From assembly GCA_021307315.1 (NCBI GenBank), contig JAJSPD010000057.1, positions 1-64,000 of the forward strand: 64,000 nucleotides of DNA, read 5' to 3'. Shown here in pieces: positions 11,843-22,829 of this stretch. Below the pieces are notes generated by a model. It worked only from the letters and a program-made list of their open reading frames with translations. It was not told the origin of the DNA and did not search any database. Position 1 is the first letter of the stretch. Every line of letters begins with the position of its first letter. The position numbers were made by a program, and so were the translations under genes. Source of the DNA: Bisporella sp. PMI_857. Lineage: Eukaryota > Ascomycota > Leotiomycetes > Helotiales > Helotiaceae.

Positions 11843-13523
11843 ATGGAGAAATCTTCCATTCGATGCCAGTCGCAGACAGACGACTTTACCGAAACCCCTC
11901 CGTCACTCCTCTCAAACCCAGATCTATCAACTGCTGCTATAGTAGATGCTGAGAAATATCTATCCGATTCTTCACATGATACAAAACTTTCGGTCACTGG
12001 TAACTCTATTCCTCCGCAAGATCGCGGATATCATGCATGGGTTTTCCTGCTGGGCGCGGCAATCATAGAAGCTGTTACGTGGGGCAAGTATTATCTCTCT
12101 CGATATATGAGCTTTCTATCTGCTAACTGTACCTCAGGGTTTCCGGCATGCTATGGCGTATTTCGAGATTACTTTTACAAAGACGGCCCGTTCGAGGGCA
12201 TTAATTCAGTCGCTGTTGTTGGCGTTATGTCAAATGTATGGAACTTTAGTACTTTTTTCTGGCAGAAAGACTCTTGTGCTGATGTTTTTGGTAGGGATTT
12301 TTGCAGATTTTCATGCCGTTCTTGCTTCGGATCAATCATAAATATCCGCAATGGCGCAAAGCAATGATGTGGCTTGGGTTAGTATTCTGTGTTGTAGCTA
12401 CAATTGGGGGAGCATACTCGAAAACTGTAAGAAATATTCTCACCGGTCAAATTGCAAGCAGCTAACACAACCGGCATGTAGCCCGCACAACTAATCGCTT
12501 CTCAGGGTGCGATATACGGCATAGGTTCAGGTTTGCTTTTTGCTCCGACTATCAATTTCATGTCCGAATGGTTTCTAGCTAGAAGAAGCTTAGCGTATGC
12601 CATCATGTAAGAGTCGCTATGTAGATGCAGTGACCAAATCTCTGCTTATACTATATTCAGGATATCATCTGTGGGGATCATGGGCACTTTCATGCCGACT
12701 GTTTTCGCTATATGCCTTACCAAGTACGGCTCACGTGCAACATTACTTGGATGGACAATTGCGATCTTCGTCTTGATTACATTGTCCATCTTATGCATAC
12801 AGCCACGAATACCCATCTCTGTTCCTGGGCCACAGAACTCCGCAGCAAAGCTCGCCACTTTCCCATTCTTGAGACAACCGCTATTTTGGATACTCGTAAC
12901 GGCAACAGTCATCCAAGGTCTTATTCATGATCTGCCTGGTGTTTACCTACCATCATACTGCACTGATACCCATCTCTCCAACACCCAAGGCGCTCTCGTT
13001 CTCAGCATGTTGAACTTGGCAAGCGCCATCGCGCAACCACTCTTTGGTCTTCTTGCGTAAGTCGCCTACCAGGCCTTCTCCCCATCATAACGATGCAGGC
13101 TCACTAGCCATTCTTGGCAGGGACTACCGTCAATCCTACACCAGCTCTCTAACTGTCAGCGCCACTCTTAGCAGCGCAGTCATCTTCCTCATCTGGGGCT
13201 TCAGCAAGGCTCTCTGGTCGGTCATGATCTTTGGGATCGTCTACGGCGGTGCCTCAGGCGGGTTTGCCGTGCTACGAAGCCGCTTCGCCGCTGCAGTAAT
13301 CGGGAACGACGACGATCCAGGACAAGCATTAGATATCTTCGGTGCGCTAACGCTGTCAAGAGGTGTAGCGCAAGTTGCGTCAGGTTTTATAGGCGCAGAG
13401 CTGGTTAGCGAGAGGAGCGTGGTTATGGGTGAGTATGGGGTAGGGAAGTGGACGAGGCTAATTGTGTTTTGCGGAGTCACGATGATGGCCGCAAATATTG
13501 GGGTGGTTAGATGGAAGAAATAG
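11843..13523 (+). CDS. Monocarboxylate transporter-type MFS carrier, 464 aa
   Basis: Six exons, 11843-12083, 12138-12235, 12295-12426, 12482-12606, 12661-13056 and 13121-13523, give 465 codons including the stop. The cytosolic N-terminal tail of about 65 residues leads into RGYHAWVFLLGAAIIEAVTWG and FPACYGVF, the MCT-family first-helix pattern. Further helices include LVFCVVATIGG, LIASQGAIYGIGSGLLFAP with the following SEWFLARRSLAYA loop, and the C-half helices around VMIFGIVYGGASGG. About 12 membrane spans are expected in the plasma membrane. Fungal members move monocarboxylates, riboflavin or secondary metabolites; the substrate is unknown. The first intron uses a GC donor (GCAAGT at 12084) rather than GT, required by both frame and family alignment. 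The neighbour on the other strand is a 2OG oxygenase, which hints at a joint role. The frame is intact throughout. Confidence 0.9.
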
Positions 13524-13821
13524 GCGGGATTGATATATCTTGCACACCTACAGAATCCCCAAGGACGAAAGCACGGCCTTGGAATCGTACGTTACTTAGG
13601 CTCAGAGGAACTAACGGGCAACACTCTTGATATAGAGTAGCAACTGAAAATTAGCTAGGTCTTAAAGGTGACAAAGGTCCTTCTGCAAAAATTCAAGACA
13701 TCATCCAGAAAAGTTCTGATAAGACTTCAGACCGTCTATCAACAAGCCGGGTGTGCCTCGCCATCTACCCGTCCCTCCTATGATCAGTTACTAGCATACC
13801 ATGCGTAATAGCCTTCGAACA

Positions 13822-15060
13822 CTACACCCTGATGGTCGCCCATCTCCTTGTAGCTAAAGCTCTGACACTTGCCAGCTGCACCACAACCATACCCACATAC
13901 GATACAGGGGCCAAATCTCCCTGCTGAGCTACGGCCGAGTAATAAGCCTCATCGTCCTGACTTGTGATTTTACTTGTGGCACCATAATTCAGTGTTTTCT
14001 TGAAAGAGGTCTTGCTGGTGTGGGAGACGGTGCCGGAGATGAACCAAGAGAAGTCCCTGGAGACCTGGACGAGCTTGGAGACACTGGCGGAGATGATAGC
14101 GGTGGTGCCAAAGGTCACAGTCGCGGACTGGGAAAGAACGTTGCTTCCGTTTTCTCGACGGAGCCGGAGAAGTTAAGTTTTTTTTTTCGTATTCACGGCC
14201 ATTGCAGGGGTACGGCACTGAGTCAAGGAAGTCGGCGTTGATGCCTTGCGTGCCAGCTGGTGGGGTGATGTACTTGATGCCCTAGGATACTGGCCAGCAT
14301 ATGTTGAAAAAATGTTTGAAGACTGGCCATGGAAGCAGAACATACGGTGACGGTGAGGCTCTTGACCTTAGTCAAAAATACCAAACCAAGACAATCAATC
14401 TTCGTCCCTGGCCTACCCACAATGCCTATCAAGATCCCAGAGTTAATACTAGTTGCCGGATATGCAGTTTGACCACTGAGATCTTTCCCATGCTCGAAAT
14501 ATTGACTTTTGTTAGTCGCGAATCTGATATGGCCAGTTCTCGTGTCTTGTCCACTGCCTAGAGGACTAAAATAGTGATAGCTTCACCGGGGGGGGGGGAG
14601 ATGAATCCCTTATATTCACCACTCTTGGATCCATAGAGTGGCTGGTGACGTTATCCATATAGATGAGACCTGGATGGCAGAGATGGGTTTGTTATTCGCC
14701 CAGACGCGGAACCTTTGGACGACAGTACCAGTTAGCTCCAATTTCCTGGAAGCTTTGGTCTGGGCTGTGCTGATTTCTGGACATGAAGGTCAGCAACATA
14801 ATCAGAGATGCAGATAAAAACATAAGGATGGGAGAAGTTCATACCATTGCTGTCATGAGCATCACCGATAACAAATTCAGGGCTAGATATGTCGGAAAGA
14901 TATGGAGGTTGGTGCCTGGGATTTTTCCGAAAGTCAACGATTTGGTGTGAGGTCCGTGTTGGTCAATATGATTCTTCGGAAAGTAGATGGTTGGCAGATA
15001 ACTGTAGGGCAACTTGATAGAATTGGCACAAAGTTTGGTTGACCACCTTGTACTACTCAT
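13822..15060 (-). pseudogene. Decayed fragments of a beta-rich protein, possibly jacalin/aerolysin-like
   Basis: Three short coding-like pieces lie in order on the minus strand but in different frames: 14839-15060 (contains HGPHTKSLTFG and FPTYLALN), about 14330-14432 (contains GRPGTKIDCLGLVFL) and 13822-14118 (contains VSRDFSWFISGTVSH). The alternation of polar and hydrophobic residues suggests beta-sheet. The pieces faintly recall fungal proteins that couple a jacalin-like lectin to an aerolysin-type fold, but this is a weak impression from memory. An 11-G run at 14588-14598 and several frame changes interrupt any continuous reading. I could not find a splice pattern that joins them cleanly, so I treat the locus as a relic. 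Function is not inferred. Confidence 0.35.
14588..14598 (+). repeat. G homopolymer, 11 bp
   Basis: An uninterrupted run of 11 G inside the decayed locus. It is prone to slippage and a possible source of frame loss or assembly error. Confidence 0.9.
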
Positions 15061-17130
15061 ACTTTCGATTTATTTAGGCGGGTATATACTTGAACATTGA
15101 CAGTCGAACTCATCTTCAACAATAGATCGAGCCAAGGGAAGCAACCATGGTTGCCAGCCAGTAAAATCAGATGAGATCATCGTGTGAAGAAGTGAGGGAA
15201 CGGATTAACGATGTAGGACAGGAGGTGCTTGCTGGTTACTGCCTAGTTTCCGCGGAAATTTGATAATGAAGTGGCCCATTTTGCTGTTCAAGAAAACTTC
15301 TAACAGTATTGTGATAACATTCTGAATTTTCTTGCGCAAAGAAATTGCTCAGGGTTCTACGGTACAACAAACGATCATTGGTTTGCTAAGACGCTAATTA
15401 GCGATAAGCTCCAGCGTTGTTTCACTACGACCTCAGCGTAAACGCAACCGCGACTTCGCATTATCATCAAATTATGGGTTTTTAAATCCATGCTGAGCCT
15501 GACGAACGGAAAGATAGTCTTGTAGTCAATCCACATAACATTACTTGAGCTTTTGAAGGATGCCACCGCTCAGCGGTTGTTGAGACAATGTGGCGTACGG
15601 GGAACCTGTGTTCCGATAATCAGGCACAATGGTTTATTGATTGTGGGGTACAGCAAGGCAGGTCAGCAGCTGCCCATGCTCATTTCAGCTTTGGGATTAT
15701 TAGCTTAATCTAGGCCGGTCTAATGGGATAAGCTCACGGCAGGTGTCTCGGAAGTTCGATTGCGTTTTTTAGTATCCGAGGTAAATAACGAAGATAACTC
15801 TGTTGTATCTGTAAATGAGACTGTTTTGTGGGCTGCAAGCGCAAGAAGGTGGTGGCTCTTGACATTGCACTAAGGAATTCCGACCTGCATCAAACCCTTT
15901 ACAGAATTATCAAGGGTTGCCACCCATTTTAGCCTAGCGTTTTATTAGATATTATCTTCTTTTATATTATGTCGTGAATATATTCTATTCGAACTCTCTC
16001 GTGAAATGAATATACCTTGCTCGAACGTTATTACTCTAATATAGTAAACCCTACAAGAGGTCTGACATGTGTCACATCTGACAAAGGCTCGACTCCAAAA
16101 GAAGCTTTGACTTATTTGGAGGATCGACATTATCATCGAAGATCTCGGAGCTAGTATGACGCCACTCAGAAAGTCACAGTACTAGCTCACTTCTGTCCCT
16201 AGGCTCGCCTATATAAGCGAGGCTCTAAATCAATCCTCCACAAACGGCCTTGCTAAGGCAACACTCACTTTTTGCCTTAGGGACCGATTTAGCAGTTAAC
16301 AACTCTCTTTGTATGGTCAAGAATCGATACTTTCGATATGAACTCCCGGAAAGAGTTGTTCCTTGATGGTGATTGCATTTGGATCATCAGATTGTGTGGT
16401 AAACTCTCATATCGTACATTTTAGGAATCAAAATATCGGAAGTGTCCTGCAGGAATAGAACTCCCATGATCATGAACCATAGTTCGCTTGCACGAATCAC
16501 GACCGGCTAATCACAGCTGTCCACTCGGAAAGTAGGAATACGTTATTAATATGCCTTGCGGCCTGGAGAACAAAGGATGCATTACCGCAGTCCTAAACTT
16601 ATACGATGTGTAATATTCTCAAGTGACTAGACCTCGTATATTAACTCCTACAGACTCCATGTCTCAGATTAAAAGCTTCAAATTTTTGGTCGTTACTCTA
16701 GCCTTTTAGAATTCATCATTGGAAAGCCACCATTTGCTTAGTGTGTGTAGGGTTGGAATCCACCGGAGGTGCGGCGAACCATGCATTTCTGCCACGACCT
16801 GAACCGTCTGCATTAGTACAGGATCATACAAGGACTATTGAAATCAATGACTGACTATGATAGAGCACATTGCAACGCCTCAAAACACAAGCTTTTCTAG
16901 AGTGGTTCCTTCACGGACTACATTGTATTTACAATTTTCCGATACTCAAGGCTGGCATGGGAATTTCTATATCAGTCATTCAAATTCAAACACGTCCTCT
17001 TGAGGTACTTCTGCCTTCGAGACCATCGCCAATAACAATTTTAATTCTTTGTCAGCACTAATAGCCACGGAAGCCGCCGCTTCTGCGCTGGCAATACGAG
17101 GGAGTTCAAAGAACAGCCTTCACGGCTGAG
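15061..17130. other. Intergenic, about 2 kb, with one LTR-like promoter stretch
   Basis: No credible gene. A stretch at about 16069-16301 has a TATA-like core inside a short inverted repeat (GCTCGCCTATATAAGCGAG) and TG...CA ends, reminiscent of a long terminal repeat, but I see no matching second copy or target-site duplication. Confidence 0.3.
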
Positions 17131-17406
17131 ATGGCTGCGGGAACTGACATGGCCGAAATTTTAGTCTTCTTGGCAGTTTTTGCTGGATTGGGGATCTTGG
17201 TACACAAACGCACGAAAGCAGCAAATAGAATACGCCAAGGACAGCCGGGTCCTTCATCGACATCAAATGAAGCTTTGAACAAGCCTCTACTCAAAGCCTC
17301 ATCATTGCGGCAAGGAAACTTCAATAAGCCAGTTGCCCGGCTTAGTGAACTTCGTATTGTGGAGCCATCCTATGAGCAGGGTGGCATACCACGAACCTTA
17401 ATGTAA
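17131..17406 (+). CDS. Possible single-span membrane protein or terminal exon, 91 aa
   Basis: The frame starts at a true ATG (17131). Residues 9-24 (ILVFLAVFAGLGILVH) form one hydrophobic span followed by a basic stop-transfer segment (KRTKAANRIRQG), then a polar Ser/Pro-rich tail. This looks like the membrane anchor and cytosolic tail of a type I protein, and could be the last exon of a longer gene whose upstream exons have decayed or that I failed to find. No family is recognised. The frame is also open for some codons upstream of this ATG. Confidence 0.3.
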   Translation: MAAGTDMAEILVFLAVFAGLGILVHKRTKAANRIRQGQPGPSSTSNEALNKPLLKASSLRQGNFNKPVARLSELRIVEPSYEQGGIPRTLM

Positions 17407-17765
17407 AAGCATAGCAGAGTGAAAAGCGATGCTGTAAAATAAGATAGTTTGGCCAATAGGGAAATCAGGCGATAGCTCCCGCGTCAAAGGCACTATTAGA
17501 CTGTTCACTTAGGAGGGATGAAAATCAATAGTTTAATGAAGCTTGTTCATTGATCCTAGTGATAAATTAAAGACAAAGTTGTCAAAGGAAAGAATGGCCA
17601 ATTTCGATCTTATCCACAGAAGCAAAAAAAAACCAAAACGGTAACCACATTCATCAAGATATACCCCGCATATCATCCCCCAACCTCTCAGAGAGCCCAA
17701 GTTCAAATCATGACATCAAAATACCATGCGTCCATTGTATCTCGCTGTCGAATGCTAGCGTGCAT

Positions 17766-18473
17766 TTACTTTGCGTGGCACTTGCGCCATTGCACGCGGT
17801 ACTTCTTGGTGACCTTGAAGTCTTGCGAATCGTTGGTGAGAAGACCAGCTTGGTTTGGCTTTTGTGAACTGAGACGGACCTCCGTGTTGATGTTGAGAGG
17901 GAGGTTCGCTCCGCATGGAGACCAGACAACAGACTCGATGGCGTATTTGTCAGTAAGAAGGTAGTCGGCACGGTATTCGCCTTTCCAGGTGGTCTTGGCT
18001 TTGAACTACAATAACATCAGCATTTACGGCTCATTTTAAATTAAATAACAGAGGATGATATTTACCTGTTGTTGTTGACCAGAGAAGTAGTAAGTAGATT
18101 GCTGCTCGCCAGTGACTCCCTTGTCTAAGTCGGCATATCCACGATAATCAGCGCTGAAAATGGAATATTGGTAGCCTTGAGGGTAGTGGATGTCGAGGCT
18201 GACAGCGCAGTTCTTGCGACGGTCTGCTACTTTGGTTCCTGGACCGATTGATGCGACGTATTGGTCGAAGAGCAGTGTGAGGACCTGCTTCGAAGCATCG
18301 GTGGAATTGGCTACGGAGCCGGCAGGGCAACCGCTGCCGGCATAGGTGAACTTGTTGATGTAGATATCGTTGGGATTAGGAGCGTCTGGATCAGCACGGG
18401 CAAGGACTGGCTCAGTGGGTGCTGCAAAGCCGAGAGTAGCAGCGGAGACGAGGAGGAGTGTGCTGAAATACAT
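17766..18473 (-). CDS. Secreted DUF4360-family protein, 215 aa
   Basis: Two exons, 18066-18473 and 17766-18005, join after Gln136 in frame, 216 codons including the stop. The ATG at 18473 starts a clear signal peptide (MYFSTLLLVSAATLGFAAP). The mature part has the DUF4360 (PF14273) hallmarks: YAGSGCPAGSV near residue 50, RKNCAVSLDIHYPQGYQYS, an aromatic stretch around YRGYADLD, then WSPCGANLPLNINTEVRL and a terminal VQWRKC in exon 2. Length is typical. DUF4360 proteins are small, cysteine-paired, secreted fungal proteins of unknown biochemical function, often expressed during plant or host interaction (general knowledge). A TATAAA box lies about 128 bp upstream of the ATG. The gene is intact and solitary. 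Upstream in-frame codons extend to 18677 but start without an obvious ATG context and precede the signal peptide, so the shorter start is preferred. Confidence 0.92.
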
Positions 18474-18600
18474 TATTGCGGGTTGAGCTCGAATAGAAAT
18501 TATAGGTTGGTTATGCAGGAAGCGTTGGATGTAATGCTTGAGATGAGTGAGTGATCTGTGTGATGGTGATGGCACAAATACTGAGGATGATTTCGACTCC

Positions 18601-18606
18601 TTTATA
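18601..18606 (-). promoter_or_regulatory. Putative TATA box of the DUF4360 gene
   Basis: TATAAA on the minus strand, about 128 bp before the ATG at 18473. The leader between the two is AT/CA-rich. Confidence 0.45.
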
Positions 18607-18679
18607 CTTTCGAATACATCGAAAGATGCCTTACCTGAAATTAGGAGAGAGCCTTGACCACACCATGATTTTGCCACGG

Positions 18680-21600
18680 CATGAAACCTTCAGCTGTTAA
18701 TTAGACTCAAGAGCCTATAGTCTGACGACTTTTAATGCATTGGGTGATGCTAGGGAAACTGTTCCTGATACTTCCCGTGTGACTACAGCCTCAAGCCCAG
18801 CTAAGAAGTTATGTCTAGAATCCAAATATCAACAGCTTTGCTGCGCATGAAAAACTATAGATGGCCAAGGCTTGTCTGACTCCAGCCAAAGCCGTCACTG
18901 CCCTGAGGCTGATATTATGAGTTAGGAAATAATGTCTGGGGAACTTTAAGTGGCTGGGACTTGCCTAAATTAGTCCCCACGTTAACGAATTGAAAACGTC
19001 CTGGGCTATGTAATATCACCACCCTCACTTGACTTAGAGACATAGAACTGTCTGCCTTCCATATCGTGTGTAAATTGATACTAGGCAATTCAGGGGTTGA
19101 TTATGTAGTATCGCATACTTTTAGGAGAGGTTTTCAAGCTTCTAGGAAATCGCCATATATTTGACAGCTATGTAGTGAAGAATGTATTTCCAAAAGATGG
19201 CATATGATCACAGCGCTTTCACAGCCACAGGTCTTTTTGGAAATAAAGAATACAAATTAGGGCACAGCACCACTTCTTTGAGCTTAATAGTCACGTGAGT
19301 CTTTCATAGACTGATGTTGCACGAGCTATCTGCAAGATATCGGCGACGGAATGGATGGCATTGGCTCAGCGGCTTTGTCAAATAGAGTTCTGGCGCTTGT
19401 CGCCTGTTAATGAAGCCTCATGTTTCATCTCAGATCTCCGCCCCAATGACTGTTGGTCATTGATAGAGTTCAGAAATAGATGTGGCTTGACAAGAAGGCT
19501 TTTTGCTCTGCCAGCACTTGCTGCTAACTCATGATATGACCCTTGCATGAACATTAAGGTAGGGCTGAGATGCAAAATGACTAATAGAATCGGAATCCTA
19601 CGCCGTTGGCTGAACTTTGGCAGCGATCAGCTAAATGCGCCATGAACCTTTTGTAAGGAAGGCCTATCAATTGAACATCAGAGAGCCTGTGGGGGCAAAA
19701 AACTGCTGCCAGCAGTGCGACAGAGCGGAAGAAGTCATTGTAGCTATACGGACACCCGCTGCGGCAATCACTAGTGAGTTGGCGCTGTTCGAGCAAATTT
19801 TGATGTCTAAGAGTCGAGGCCGGAAAAGATGCTAACATTAAAGACACGATGATGGTGGAGGCTTGCATTCCTTTTCTCCGCTTTGTGTGGTTGTGAGAAG
19901 GTTAAAATCTATTTTAGGAAAAGCTGGAGTTGATCGTATGCTAAGCCATCTTTGGACTAGTGAGCAGCCCAACTTCCATGCCAAGACCTCTCTCTCTGTG
20001 TAACATCTGGCATCGGCATTCTCCCTTTTGGATCTATCAATGAAGACCAAGATGCGGAGAATTATCTTTCTTTTCAATTAATTCTATAATGATTTGCTAT
20101 GAAGCGCACTACTCATTGGAAGATGAAACCCGAATGCTATCAATCAGGGAAGACTTCATATAATATGGGATATTAGGTGCAAAAAGAGAAAAGCGCTGCG
20201 CATTGCCAGCATATCGTATTGTGGACACTGCCCGAGAATATCCTATGGCGCACTCGCCTATTCGCAAAATACTATGAGAAATGTGGGGTAGAGAGATCGC
20301 ACATTTAGCTCTCAGTCCACAAAAGGATGTACAACATACAGGAAGCTTATGTCGGCCATAAAGCACTATATGATAATGGCATTAAGTTTGTCTCATGCTT
20401 CCTGATATACTTTGTGGATTCCAACTACTCCGACGGGAACCCTTGACATACCAACTTCGCATCTCTTCGATCGGGCGCAGGAGCAAAGTGGTTGATCCTG
20501 CAGCCAACTCCGTAACATTAGTTGCCCAACCTTGATTTTTACGTTGAATTCTTTCAGTTCTTTACAGGTAAACTTTGATACCTGCACGATATACAAGATG
20601 CATAGCATGGAGCTCGTATTGTACTCTAAAATTTGAAATTCCTCAGCACCAACGGCATAAGCCAACGCTAACAATTACCACATCAGGCCAGGTGCCATTG
20701 TCTCCTCCGGATATAGCTACTCCTTCTCAGGCTGGTTTCTCTCCCGCCATTCCAATCTATCGTAAATCTGCATCTAGGGGGTCTGTCAAGCCCTATTCCA
20801 GCAATACCAGCAATACCAGCGATCTGTGGCCACGTCACTCGTTCCTATGCCAGAAAATGCCACCTTACCTAAACACCCAACTTTCCGTGATGCTAGTGCC
20901 TAGAGACACCAGCCGAGTTGCCTGTTGGACAACTGTTGCTGAGGCGGCAATGATATATTTATAATAACGGTGCCTCAATGGAATATGGTAGTGTACTCGA
21001 TATCTACCACCGTGAGTATCTAGAACGCAATATTTCGGATGGCACAAAATTAACTTCCAATAGTTTAAAGACTATATAGCCCGTTTGACTTTTCACCTAT
21101 CGGATATGTAACCGAAGTAAAAATAATAATGCCCGGACAGAGCAACTTGCAGAACTTGGGTGTGTTGTCTGCTTATCCCAACCCTTTAATGAGGAGCAAT
21201 TAACGAGATTATTCAAATAAGATGATTACACGAAGTAGTGGCAGCGCCTTGGGCTAGCGAGGCTGCCCGCCCAATGTGCATATCTCGCCACTTTGTTCCC
21301 AGATCATTTTGTTTTGGGAAGTGCGTGCTAGCATTCCTTTAACAGATGTTGCAATTCAAATAACGGAGGAGAGTCAACGTAGTATCGGCACTTTGGACAG
21401 TCATCTCCGCATCCAAGATGTATAATCTTTCATTCCAAGATTACCCTACGCGAGCTTCCACAGAATTCCAATTCATACTTCTGAGCAGAAAGAATACCCT
21501 TTGCATAGTTTGAGTTGGATGCACATCCTTACGAGCGGACTAAACACTATACGAGGTACCTTGATGAGAATATAGCTATGGAGAGCTAAAAGGAAATGAA

Positions 21601-22829
21601 GATAGCCACTTCTATTTCAGCTTGATCTGTGTCCGGTTTGCTATGCACTCTAATATCCCCTCGATCTATATACATACCGCTTACATTACTGTGTTAGCTC
21701 TATTCTCTCAGGTTCTGCAAGATATTTCCAGACGTATGCCAAACCAGACGAGCAGCCTCTGCCGCGTTATAGTAGGGGCCAGTGGTTGACCTTAGCTAGG
21801 TGCGGCTATTTTGCAGCATCCCTATCCGCCTCAGGGGGTTCGAGCATACGGGGAAAATGTCAATCGATGGATTCGTGGACGCTCTTGGTAATTCGTACCC
21901 TACATAGCCTCTACATTTCCGTCCAATATCAATTCAACGCTTCTCAAGTCGGTTTATGAGGTAGCTTAATCGATCTGATTATTATGATGATGAGGCCACT
22001 TCCGAAGTCTACTTCGGCGCTTCTAGATCCCTATGTCATGGTTCCGTCATACTTACAGGCGTTCTGAACGCTCATCAGCGTGTATAGGCTGCGGCCGACA
22101 TGAGTAGGAATTTAATCTGGTCGAACAGCGTTCTTTTGCTCACTGCCCACGGGCCAGACTAGACCGTACGGGTATTCTTGATTAAAATACCGTGGCACAC
22201 GCTTGGGCGCATTCATGGATATAACAAGATCTCTTGAATTCCCTTTTTTGATAGTCTGAGGCAACCTGAATACTTTCATAGTTGATGAAAAGCTCCAGAG
22301 CCAGCTACCTAGTCTGCGTCATAACTTGTTTGTCATGATCAGTCAAACTGTTCTTCAAATGAGTTGCTGGGATGATTCATTTCAATAATCACTCTCTTGA
22401 CTCAACTTGTTTCTTCTCAAGACGTGTTCGTTACAGCCGAGGGTCCATTCTGTGAATGGACTAGACCACCATTGCTGACCTCGCCGCCGCCGTGCATATA
22501 TGCCCCAGCTCCACCTTATTGTCTGCTCTCACCCTCAAAAATCGGAAAACCATCATATCTCCCAATTACCTGATTGACTACACGTTCGTATTCCGTAGTG
22601 ACAAAATTTGCGGTTCTCGTAAAGGCAATTGCTACCCACTGTCACTCGCTTGGGAAGAGTACTACCCAAATCTCACAACCTATACTCAAATCAGCGCCGA
22701 ATTTTGACGCTATTTCTTGGACGGCGCCTGTGATAAAATTATCCCTAAAAGTATGTAGCATGAATGTGAAGTCTTCCACTCGGCTGATATGCATCCAGAT
22801 TACCCCATAACTTATACCTTCAAGTTAGT
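18680..22829. other. Gene-poor stretch of about 4 kb
   Basis: Apart from the doubtful small secreted frame at 19581-19868, I see no frame with family motifs, splice partners or sensible composition. Short frames at 20575-20964 (+), 20393-20674 (-) and 22492-22810 (+) look like chance openings. No transposon ends were found. Confidence 0.4.
19581..19868 (-). CDS. Possible small secreted cysteine-containing protein, 95 aa
   Basis: A true ATG at 19868 opens a signal-peptide-like segment (MQASTIIVSLMLASFPAS), followed by a short chain with four cysteines (pattern CRSGC early, two more later). The size and layout resemble small secreted effector-type proteins of fungi, but there is no recognised motif. 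The later part (hydrophobic ALLAAVFCPH) is unusual for a secreted protein, and part of the frame may be intronic. The signal peptide is the only positive evidence. Confidence 0.28.
   Translation of the reverse strand: MQASTIIVSLMLASFPASTLRHQNLLEQRQLTSDCRSGCPYSYNDFFRSVALLAAVFCPHRLSDVQLIGLPYKRFMAHLADRCQSSANGVGFRFY

Noticed and set aside
20575..20964. 129-codon plus-strand frame
   Set aside because: Pro/Ser/Thr-rich composition without motif or neighbouring exon; not supported as a gene.
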